From positions 1-64,000 of the forward strand of contig VNWV01000042.1 of NCBI GenBank assembly GCA_009801085.1: a DNA stretch of 64,000 nt, written 5' to 3'. Every line of letters starts with the position of its first letter. Within the stretch, counting starts at the first letter, position 1. Source of the DNA: Lasiodiplodia sp. COLG20. Taxonomy: Eukaryota; Ascomycota; Dothideomycetes; Botryosphaeriales; Botryosphaeriaceae. Both the position numbers and the translations under genes were made by a program. Below the pieces are notes generated by a model. That model was not told the DNA's origin. It made no database searches and saw nothing but the letters and a program-made list of their open reading frames with translations. This document shows, piece by piece, positions 44,558 to 54,427 of this stretch.

Positions 44558-45736
44558 ATCACTTGCGACAATACGGGGAAACGTAGAGGAAGATTTGGAA
44601 TCATGCTCCAACAGCCAGAAAGAGCCGTATTCCTTCATTCGGAGGTTTGTGTTAGCGATCGGACAGGCATTTTCATGCGTAGGATGGAGGCGTTTATGTT
44701 GTCCAGGAAATCAAATTGGCGTCGAGAGCCCGGTGTTTCTAAGAATTGTTCGGGTAAATGGTCTTGGGGACGGTTCCCTCAGGCAGAGGCTTCATTGATA
44801 TGAACTGATTCTTTTGAACTTCTAATTCGCGTGTCCCGAGAGTGTTGGCGATCTGGCCTTTGTAGAGTGAGCTAGGTTCTATATCTGACTTGGTCCGGAA
44901 CGAAGTGGTGGCAATCAAGCCATGCGGAGGTGGCAGGCGCCACTAGCAATATTCGAGACAGTTTTGATCGGTATATAAATCTTCCAGTTAACTCATATCG
45001 GTGCCTACGGGCAAAAGACGGGCTGCGTGGCTCAATGGTACGTTCAGAGATTTTACTAGAAAGAACAGGCTAACTGCAAGACTTGGTCAAAAATATAGGC
45101 AAAGGCAAAGAAAAAGAGCTCAAAAATCAAAAAACCCGGGAGTAATAGAATGACTCTGCCAGAGGTTTCTGTAGCAAGCCGCTCCCCTATGGACGGGGCA
45201 GGACGGGCGTCTACAGTTTTGCCATTTTTCATTCCTCTTTTTTTACTTCCTGGCTCATCCTCACCGTGTCAAACGGTGTTGAGATGCTGCACCAGGTGTG
45301 GTTCGAACGGGAGCCGCTTTTGCCGTTATAAGCAGGTGCAGATGTTGAGATCTTTTGTGAGATCACCATGGCCGTGTTGAGCCTGGTCGAATAGAAGGTG
45401 ACTAAATCTTCCGCAGCGTCGAGGGCTAACAATCTCCGACCAGCAGCAGCAGCAGCCGCAGCAGCAGTAGTAGTAGCACTACTTCCAGCGTCGCGCCCGC
45501 TGCTCCCACCGTCATTTACTCCATCGATGGCGAAATGGTCCAGGTGAGGATCGTTTGTACTTCACCTCGCTATGGTGATTCAGCAAGAAGGACAAACTCA
45601 CTCTTGACACTCCACGTTTTGACGATGTAAAGCCCAAATAATATCTCCTTTCGACAATCCTATACCTGGTATAGTAGTTTTCCACAAACGCCAGCGCCTC
45701 GATCCTGTTTCCATGTACACATTGAACCGTCCTCGA
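44558..45736. other. Intergenic region with possible Pol III elements and a CAG/TAG repeat
   Basis: About 1.2 kb between two convergent genes. It holds a TATATAAA at about 44971-44978, an A-box-like TGGCTCAATGG near 45029, a B-box-like GGTTCGAAC near 45300 followed by TTTT, and a trinucleotide run (CAG then TAG, about 45440-45475). One frame over the repeat reads as Ser-rich then TVIYSIDGEMVQ and ends at a GTGAGG donor-like site, but no complete gene could be built. Confidence 0.4.
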
Positions 45737-47071
45737 TTAATCCTCATCCGAATCACTTTCATCTCCACCCTTCTTCCTCTTTTTGCCTGCCCCAGCACCA
45801 ATTTTGCCCCCACCCGCACCATCGCCGGCCTCGAAAATGTAGGACCGCGCACTCCTCTCTTCGCCCCTCCACTTCCCGCCCATCTCACCCTCGATATTAC
45901 CCAACGTCCGGGCGTGCTTGTAACCGGGGTATGCGCTGGCTTGGAACTTGAAGGAGCGCTGGACCTTGAGGCCGACGTGGCGAGCGAGGTCCTTGACGTT
46001 CCAAAGGGTGTAGGGTTCGCTTTCGAAGAGGGTGACGATGATGGTGGGGTTGGCAGAGACGGGGGATTGAGGGGCGGGCAGTGCGGAGAGGAGGGGCGCC
46101 GCGGAGGTGAAGAAGGATACGAGGAGTTCTAACGTTGTTGTTTCATGCCGTCAGTCGTAGTCACCGCCATCGCTGTTTAGGGATTGATGTGGACTAATTT
46201 GCTTGGCCATACCTTGATTGTACCGGACCTGCCGATTGACATCCGTGCTCTTCCCGCCAACGTGCGGGAAGTTGAAGATGATCCTGTCCCAACCGCCGCC
46301 GCCGCCGCCTCTTCCCCTCGCTTCCCTAGCGCCCTCGTTGTCCTCCACCAGCCCCTCTCCCTGCCCACCCTTCTTCACTTCCTTATACGACCCCAGCTTT
46401 GTCGCGTCCACACCACACAACACTCTGCATCCTCCTTCGCCTTCGATGTACGCCATATTCGCCTCGGCCTGAGGATACTTGCGTAGCAGCTCGTCGCGCG
46501 TATCGTATGCGGTTGCCAGCACGTCGGCGGCGCCGTGGTGCTCGACGATGCTGCGCGCGAAGCTGAAGTCGCCATCGCCGATGATGAGAATGCGCTCGTT
46601 GGGGTCGAAGGGGATGTATGCGTCTTGATGTTGCTGCTGCTGCTGGTGGTGGTCACTCTTCGCTTCCTCTTGTTGCGCGCCGTCGGCGGCGTTGGTAGAT
46701 TGAGGAGCTGTCGCGGAAGTGGCGGGAGCGGCGGTGTCGGTCGATGGCCTTTGCTTCTTCTTCGGTGGCTGCGGCTGTGACCCGGCTTTTTGGGCATTGG
46801 CGCTCGCTTTCTGCGCTTTCGCGGTTTTGTTTGCGCCCGGCGTGCCCGCGAGGCGGTTGGCGCGGCCTTTCTCGAGCCACGGCTTCTTTTTCGTACGAGC
46901 CATGAATTGGCTTGTCGGGAGCCTTCGGGGGTACAAAGGTGAAGAAGGAGGGGCGGGAGGTAGCGTGAGGCTTGCGGGAGCGAGCTTGTGCGGAGGGGAG
47001 ACAGAGCTCGGACGGAAATTTAGTCGGAGCTTAAGGTGCGGCTCTGCGGGAAGCTTGGGCCAATCGGTCAT
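45737..47071 (-). CDS. BMT5-like 25S rRNA (uridine-N3)-methyltransferase, DUF2431
   Basis: Two exons (46213..47071 and 45737..46128) give 416 residues; the 84-nt intron joins VRYNQ|ELLVSFFTSAAPLL. After a basic/Ala-rich N-terminus and a Gln/His repeat comes the domain start ERILIIGDGDFSFARSIVEH, the family's SAM-binding motif, then ATAYDTRDELLRKYPQAEAN, RIIFNFPHVGGKSTDVNRQ and TIIVTLFESEPYTLWNVKDL. These segments define the family of yeast Bmt5, which methylates a uridine of large-subunit rRNA in the nucleolus. Start choice is open: ATG 47071 has a better context, but ATG 46903 (MARTKKKPWLEKG) looks more like the basic start of homologues; the extra 56 residues are Pro-rich. Confidence 0.9.
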
Positions 47072-47882
47072 GGCGTAGGGCTGAGACAAGTGGAAAAAAT
47101 CTCAAGTTGCTTCTCACGACCAAGAGTTGACCACATTATTGCTTCACTGTAATAGCTGACGCATCGAGCTGATTGCAGCTGGAGCGTTGGTAGAAGGTAA
47201 GTTCACTGAAAGTCGTCACCAAGGATTCGGGCATGAGTTTCAATTCTCTCGCCCGTCTCACAATCGAGTCAATTAACCTCCGTCGTCTCCATCAGAGCAC
47301 TTCTTTGGATGGACGCAGGCCTCTATTAACTTCACTCCGTATCCTTGCTGTTCGTACACGCATCCCTTGCTCATCATTACCCACAATCATTATCGTCTTG
47401 ACTTCGTTTATTCGGAATCTATTGCAGCCGATCGCAAGTCGTTGCTACGCCCTTGGAAGGCGGCAGAACGAGGTGTCTGATCCAGAACTCCCTCGCCGGC
47501 ATTAAACTAGCAAGAAAAAAAGGCCTCGGTCGCGCAGTGGCCGTGATCTTCAAAACATCCTTATCTGCCTGGTGCAAAGCCAATGAAAGCAACGAGATGC
47601 TGGCCAAGGAAGGCTCACGTGGTATCTGGCCATGCTGTAAGACGAGCTTCAGCACACTTCCGTATCGGACGGAGTACGTCGCCAGCGCAAGTCGAAATCG
47701 AAATTCCTTAGATCCGGCATTCCCCGCAGAACAAAATTGCGCATGGGTATCTCAAGCAAGAGGAACGGGCGAACCCATCCGACTGCCTCTCCCTTGAAGC
47801 GTGATGATCGGAGTGTCGGACCGGGCCAGAGAGGGAGGTAGAACTATAATACAGGTTGGATGGACTGGGAAGAGATGACCGC
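47072..47882. other. Intergenic region, nothing supported
   Basis: About 0.8 kb between two minus-strand genes. A 90-codon plus-strand frame from ATG 47233 and a partly overlapping frame after it show no domain and no codon preference, so I do not call them genes. Confidence 0.45.
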
Positions 47883-50244
47883 TCACATGTTGAGCTTCAT
47901 AACGTCTGCGGTGCCGAACGACCTGCCATCCACAGGACATTTGCGAGAACGACCGCGGAACTGCTCGTCTACGCAATCACGGCACATGACGTGACCACAC
48001 GTCTTGATCGCCGTGTCCTTGAGGTTTTTGCGGCAGACAGGACAAAGTGCATATGACTGGAGGTTATCAGTATGGCAATCTCATGGAGGAAGCATTTTGA
48101 CAATCCACTTACCCGCCACATCTCGTTCATGTCGTCCCTCTTGTCCTTGTCCTTCCAGTTGTTTAACTGCCTCTCGGTCTCTTGCAAACGAATCTTGAGC
48201 TTCTCAACCTCAGCCTCCAACTCCCTCTGTGATTGCTTGGAAGATAACACTGCACTGTCTTTGGCGTTGAGCATCGTCTTCAGCTCGGCGATTTGAGCTT
48301 GGAGGCTTTCGGTCATGCTGGCCTTTTCTCCGGACTTCTGCTGCAAAATCCGGAACTGATCCTGAAGTCGGTTTAGCGCTTCTCCGCTTTCTGCGACTTG
48401 CTTTTCGAGGTTGATCTTCATGTTCTGGTTGGCGCCTTCGATCGATTTGAGTTGAGCGATGATTTCCGCATTGCGCGCATTCATCGTCTTCATATGCCGG
48501 CATTCGGCTTCCCTGGCATCTTTGGCCTTCATAGCGGCGAAGTACTTTTGGTCTGCCTTGGACTTCTCTGCGGTTAACCGATTTACCTGTTCTTCCCAGT
48601 TGACCAGTTCGGCAGTCTTCTTCGCCGCCAATGCTTGTGCCTTTTTCCAGGCCACCTCCATGGACGGGAGCTCGTTGCTAAGAAGAGCGTATTCTTTCTC
48701 CAGGGTTGCGATTTTGGCGCGAAGTTCGTCCGGTGACAAGCCCTCCAAATGCTGGGTTGGTCCATCGGCCTGCGTTTCACCAACCCTCAGACGGAGGCGC
48801 TCGACTTCTGTCTCAAGCGCCGTTATTCTGCTTTCTCCAGCACTTGCCAGCTCCTTGATCTGCTCAGACGAAGCTCTGACATCATCTTGAGCTGCTTTCC
48901 TCTGGGCCAGTTCGGACGCCAGCTCGTCCCTCGCATTACGGATGCGGGCAAGATCTGCCTCAGCCTTCGCCAACTGGGACTCAGTCTCACTGATAGCGGC
49001 TCTTGACTCCTCATCCATCTGTGCTCGGTACGCTGTGCGCTCTGCATGCAATTTCGTTGCTTCCTCACGAAGTTGCACGTTAGTGGCTTCCAGATGGTTA
49101 ATGCGCTTGATGACGTCTTCGTGCTGGCTCTTAAGCGCCTTGAATAAGTCCGTCTTCGCGTAGTCCTCATCGGTCAACCCGGAGAATTTGGTCTTGAGGG
49201 CGGTGATCTCTTCAGTCAGTTTTTTGTTCTCGGCAGCAAGTTGTTCGCATTGAGCCTTGCGCTTTTCGGCAACAGCATTTGCCTCTTTACGCGCAGCTTC
49301 AAGTTCAGCACTGTCGACAGAGCCATTCGTGATAGGCGGGCTGTCAGCTTTCTGCTTCGAGTCATCCTTGCTTGCTGAAGGTACAGGAGCAGCTCCCAAC
49401 CCAACCATTGCTACAGCCTTACTCCTCTCACGATCATACTTCCTTTCGGCAAGAACGTAACGCTCCGTTGCGCCCTGAAGCCGAGCCTCATACTGTTCCT
49501 TTTCTGCAATAGCCCGGTGAAGTTCTGCAGTATGCTGCTTCTCCAGCGACAGCAGCTTGGAGAGCTGGCCTTGAAGATCCTGAACCTCGGGTGCAGCAGC
49601 CGGAATCTTGGAAAAGAGATCGGAAAGAGCCTTCTTTATGCTATTGGTGCGGGCAGAGAGGTGTTCCTTGAAGGTGTCCGAATCGGAAGAGAGAAGAGAT
49701 GTAGGGAAGGGTGCGGATTCTTCACGAAGGCATTAGATCATGTCTGAATGGACGATCGGGGAGAGAATGGCGACGTACCGGAAGGATTGGAGTCCGAGGC
49801 GGGGAGGGTCTCGTTGGCGAGGACGGCAACTTCATCGATGAGCTAATTACGCGTGAGTCATAGCTCAGAACGGTGCGCATGTGGTGATGTTACCTGAGAG
49901 AACCACAGGTCAATGACGCGCAGGTGGTCGTCATGATACTTGGATTGATCCTCAAGATCTGCCACACGTTCCTCGAGATCGGCCTTCCTGCGCTTGTATT
50001 CGTTCTTTTGCCTTATCAGAGCGTCTTTGGTGAATTCCTGAATGGATGCGCTGTCAGCAGCGAGTCTTTAGTGGCAGTAGCATGCACGAAACCGGGGCTG
50101 ACGAACCTCGAAAACGCGATCACGATCGGTGAGCGGATCCAGATCTGCCAACGCCTTGGTGCCGTTGGATAGTGTCGCTTGGCGCTTTGCGGGTGGTGCA
50201 GTTTCATCGCGGTCGGACATGGCTGGTCTCTTGCGGTCCTCCAT
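47883..50244 (-). CDS. BRE1: Histone H2B E3 ubiquitin ligase Bre1
   Basis: Five exons (50107..50244, 49894..50037, 49779..49842, 48113..49719, 47883..48056) give 708 residues. The product opens MEDRKRPAMSDRDETAPPAK; I chose this ATG over the next one at 50220 because it matches the conserved start of fungal Bre1. A long coiled coil fills most of the protein, interrupted near residue 290 by a disordered patch (SASKDDSKQKADSPPITNG). The C-terminal C3HC4 RING begins CPVCRKNLKD, continues with TCGHVMCRDCVDEQF and ends with RKCPVDGRSFGTADVMKLNM. With Rad6 it monoubiquitinates histone H2B, which is required for H3K4 methylation and transcription elongation. Divergent from BDP1, with 434 bp between start codons. 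Confidence 0.95.
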
Positions 50245-50678
50245 CTTTGCAACGCCGAGGGAAGGGCCAGTCACGGACTTGGATGCGAGCCTCATGGAAG
50301 CGAAGACACGCTGCGACGCGATGGGAGCCAGCAAGTACAAGGCGCAGGCGGGGGCAAGAAAGCGGATGCACGCGAAGCGACCCTGGCGTTGGCGGCGGGC
50401 GGGTCGGTGGGCGATGGCGGGACGATTGGGCGTGATCGGGGGATGTTGTGAAGTTGGAGCCACACAAGCGTTCAAGGAGCGGAAGAGCACGTGATTAAAG
50501 ATCGGCGTCGCACGGACCGATTGCCCCACTGCGCTGTCGGCGCGACTCATCTGGCAGGCACGGCGGCTTAACTTTTGAACGCGACACGCGACCGCCATGC
50601 TGCCTTGCACGCAGTATTCTCCCCGCCATTTGCGCCTCTCCTCTTACAAACGACTCCACTTGCTGCCGTCTGCACAGA
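50245..50678. promoter_or_regulatory. Divergent promoter region between BRE1 and BDP1
   Basis: A 434-bp GC-rich spacer separating two divergent start codons, both genes acting in nuclear transcription. No specific element was recognised. Confidence 0.5.
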
Positions 50679-53049
50679 ATGTCGGCCTTTCACGGCAGCT
50701 CTGCCATCAGTACGCTCTTAGACTCGAGACAGCTGCAACTTCGATCGCTAATGTCCGCTCCCAGACAAGAGCGGCAAGAAATTCGCTCCCAAAGTCGCCA
50801 GACGCCGTCCCGCCGCCGTGTCCGGATCCGAAGCTGCCTCCGCCACTTCTAGCGCTGAGCAAACCCCTGTCGGCACGCCCGCTGCTTCCGCAACCCCCGC
50901 GAACGAGCCTGCCCAGCCCGAAACCCAGCATGTCTTGCCCACTCCACCCGCGACCCAGGCCCCTTCGCAAGCTCAACCTGCTGTAGCTGAGCAATCTACG
51001 TCTTCTACTGTCCAGTCTGCTTCGATATCATCCACACCAGTGTTGCAAAATGATGGCGCAGAAGCTGAAGGAAGGTCGCCAAAGCGAAGGAAGGTCGAGT
51101 TATCCATACCAGGGCGAGAAGCACCGACTGAAGCAGGTCATTCAGTACCATCGACGCGGTCTGATGTCACTGCTCTGCCAGTGACAGTACTACCTTCAGG
51201 TCAGCCAGCTGCCAGCAATATACGGGGAACAAGTGCGGAGACAACGCAAGAAGCTGCCAGTAATACCCATGATATACCGTCACACGCTTCCGTTCCGGAA
51301 CTATCTCGTCCAGCCGAAGAGCAGAACAACACACTCGGCCCCGCCCCGCAAGATGGCTCTGAAGATGTGTCGGCGAGCAGTGTGCCTAAGTCGAAGAAGG
51401 TCGCACAACCAAAAACTGTGAAGAGGCGTGGCGCCGCACGGCTGTCGAACAAGGATCTTATACGAGAGGTCATGGGGGAAAATTCAGGGGTTACTAAACC
51501 GTCAACACAAGCCCCCACAACAGAACAAAGCCCAACTAATGACGGAGACACGCAAGGTGCCGGTTCTGACAATACTCAGCACCAAGAAGAGCAAACACCT
51601 CAAGCTGATGGTGAGGCGCAGTCTCCAAATGATGTGCCCGTGCCAAACAGACCCCCCAAGCGGACACCGAATGTTGCGGCAGCAAGAAAAAGAAAGCAAA
51701 AGCCAGACACCCCTGCAAGGAATGACCAACCGGCCGCTGAAGAGCAAGTGGAACCAGAAGTAACTCCGGCAACCAGTGGCTCCACACAGCCCACTGTTAC
51801 GAAGAAACCACGGCAACCTCGCCCTAGAAAACGTGCCGAAGAAGACATACAGAATCCTGAAGACGGTCCAAATGAAGATGCTGCGGCACCCAAGCCGAAG
51901 CGCGCCAGGAGGAAGCCTAAGACCCCTGCCCGTGTCACCGAAGAGGGGGGTAGAACCGAAGGAACTGAAGCAGGAGGCACAGTTGATCCAGCAGAAGAGC
52001 AGGGCATCGCGACACGAAAGCGGCCCAAGAATATCTTGGACCATCTCGTTTTTGATGAAGAAGATCGCGAAAACCCTGAGAAAACAAGAATCAATTCTAG
52101 CTCCATGCCCATGGGTGTGCTCACAAGGGACATCTCTCTGGTTGGTACCATATCGCAACGAGAAGAAGCACTGTCGAAGATTGATTGGGATGAAGAGAAG
52201 CGCAAGCGGATGGAAGAGCGTGAGCGCATTGCTTTGGGAGAAGAACAAGCTCAAACGCAAGCAGAGCGAGACGACGCGCTTGCTAGGCTTCAGGAGGCCG
52301 CCAACACTGTCGCTGCTTCTGCACAAGCTCCACAAATGCGGGTCGTGAACGGCGTTTTGACACTCGATCATTCATCTACACAGGTGGATCGCAACGCACG
52401 AGCGCGCGAGGACGCCGAAGAACTTCAGGAAATCGAAGAAGATGAGCTCACAACACGAGTCAATCAAATGTCCTGGATCAAGGCCAATCGCAAAGACCCG
52501 CGTGAGAGGACAAGCTGGGGCCCAACTCGTGCAGACCGGTGGTCGGACGAGCAGACGGACATGTTCTACGATGCACTAAAAATGTTTGGCACAGACTTCT
52601 TCATCATCAGCAAGATGTTCCCCGGGAAAACGCGCGCGAATGTGAAACGAAAGTTTGTTAAAGAAGAGCGCCTGGATCCTGACCGCATCAAGCGTGCTCT
52701 TATCGGCGAGAGTGTTCCAATGGACTTTGAAGAGTACAAGCGGAAGACCGGCAAAGACGACGATTTCTTCCGTGACCCTGAACAATTGCGTCAAGAGCTA
52801 GCCCAAGAGACGGAGCAACAGAGGCAGGAGGTGGAGGAAGCACAGGCAAGATATGCCGAGCAGCAGAGGCAGCGCAAGCTGGCCAAACAAGGCGGTGCAG
52901 ATGTCGACGGTGAGGAGGGTGAGGGTGGCAAGAAGGGAAGGAAGAAGAAGGGCGAAGGCAAGAAGGGTAAGAAAAGCAAGGCGCCGATCGGAGGTGAGGA
53001 GATCGAAGTGGTTGAGTTTGAGGGCGACGAGCTTGAGCACCGAAGATGA
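50679..53049 (+). CDS. BDP1: Transcription factor IIIB subunit B'' (Bdp1)
   Basis: Two exons (50679..50709 and 50765..53049) give 771 residues. The 31-nt first exon encodes MSAFHGSSAI and the junction creates NKSGKKFAPKVARRRPAA, the conserved basic N-terminus of Bdp1; without it the long frame has no ATG nearby and opens at a GTG. A long disordered, Lys/Pro-rich region follows. The SANT/Myb-like domain at about residues 600-655 (RWSDEQTDMFYDALKMFGTD, FFIISKMFPGKTRANVKRKF) is preceded by the conserved WIKANRKDPRERTSWGPTR segment. The C-terminus is a Gln/Glu/Arg helix and a Lys-rich tail. Bdp1 joins TBP and Brf1 in TFIIIB to recruit RNA polymerase III to tRNA, 5S and U6 genes. Confidence 0.94.
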
Positions 53050-54427
53050 TCCACAGCAACTGAACCGGAGGAGGAGTGAGGAATTTGGCCTGCATGCTTG
53101 CGTGAATCAGAGTCTAGCATGAAGAACGCAGCCACAAATATCAGGATTGTTGAACATGCAGTGCAGGTTTCCATGTGCATGCGTTTCCTAATGCAGCTCA
53201 ATATCCTGCAAGGTGAGGATATCACAGGACCTCAAACGCGTCTTTCCAGTACGCCACAGATGCGAGATTATGGCTAGGTGCCAGGCGTGGAATTTCTTTG
53301 TTCAGATTCGCTATGGGCACACTTATACCGCGCTCCTACACGAGGACCAAATGAAAAGCGACCGGTGCAGACTCCGAAGAATAGGGCGTTTTGCCAAGTG
53401 CGGTTTCGCCCCGAAAGAGGCTGGAAATACGAATCACTTCCTTGGCCGGCAGCGTCTTTGCCTCTTAGATATGTCACGGTTGTGATTAGGCCCGGAGTGC
53501 AACATCAGCGGCACTCATCACAGCGCACGCGTGGCTAACGAGAGATTGCCGCAATCCATCAACAGTGCAAGTCGGACAACATACATGGCTGTGAGTTACA
53601 AGGAGATGGTCCAGGCGGAGGCCAGGGTTCGTCCAACTGCTGGGTCGCAGCTTGTGGCACCGCAGGTACACTCTAACCCGAAGCCGCCCACGCGTCGGTC
53701 GGGAGCGTGCTTGGCTCACTCCTGTGATGCAGCTCTTCCGGGTCTGCCCGAGCTTTTATTCACCAGTATTACCCGTCGCGGGCCGATGTAGCTGCAGGTG
53801 GAGGGTTTTTGTGGAAGTGGAAGTGCTACTGAAAAAAGGCGAGCAACAACATGCATATAGGAGCTCCCACGCCTACTAGCTCCAAGTAAGCGAGCCGAAA
53901 TCGCGCCCGCGTGCGCTTGCAAAACGCCGGTGCGAATCCCTTAACCGGGAGCGGCTGGCAAGCTCGCAAGGCCCCCCGCTGTCGGGAACTAATGGGTCAG
54001 CGCAGAGGTAAGGACGGCAACTACAGCAGTCGTGGCTTCCGCCGTCTGGCCGCGTAGAGTTGTGTCTCACACTAAGACCGAGCCATTCCAGACTGAGTTC
54101 ACGCGCAGTCTAGACTGCTTTGTTGCCCCAGACACCCTGCCACCGAGTGCGCGCGGCCTTCAACATCCATGATCTGATCCTCTTTCATCCCCAGCCCGCC
54201 CAGAGCCCTTGCCCCGCGTTGTCGTGTCGCCCGCCGAGCTTTGGACAGCAACAACACAACAACGGTAAAACCGGTTTTTTTATCTACATCTCTCCGGCCT
54301 CCAGGACCGGATTCTCGAGCATGCCACGGCTCTAGCTCACCCACGTCCCCGTCCATCCGACCCCGCTCGCAAGCCGCGGCCCCAAGGCTCCTTTCCCGAA
54401 GCCTTCCTCCGCAGTGGCTGAAGGGCA
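53050..54427. other. Intergenic region and histidine kinase leader
   Basis: About 1.4 kb between two plus-strand genes. The first part is BDP1 3' sequence; the last ~300 bp are pyrimidine-rich and carry two minimal upstream open frames (54169-54177 and 54321-54335). No other gene or RNA was supported. Confidence 0.5.
54169..54335 (+). promoter_or_regulatory. Two minimal upstream open reading frames before the histidine kinase
   Basis: ATG ATC TGA at 54169-54177 and ATG CCA CGG CTC TAG at 54321-54335 lie 251 and 93 nt before the kinase ATG. If the transcript starts upstream of them they would damp translation. The transcription start is not known from sequence, so this remains a possibility. 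Confidence 0.35.

Noticed and set aside
46620..46660. Trinucleotide repeat near 46630
   Set aside because: It is the Gln/His repeat of the BMT5-like protein read on the other strand, not a separate element.
47233..47797. Two adjoining small plus-strand frames upstream of the BMT5-like gene
   Set aside because: No homology recognised, no shared splice sites, no codon preference.
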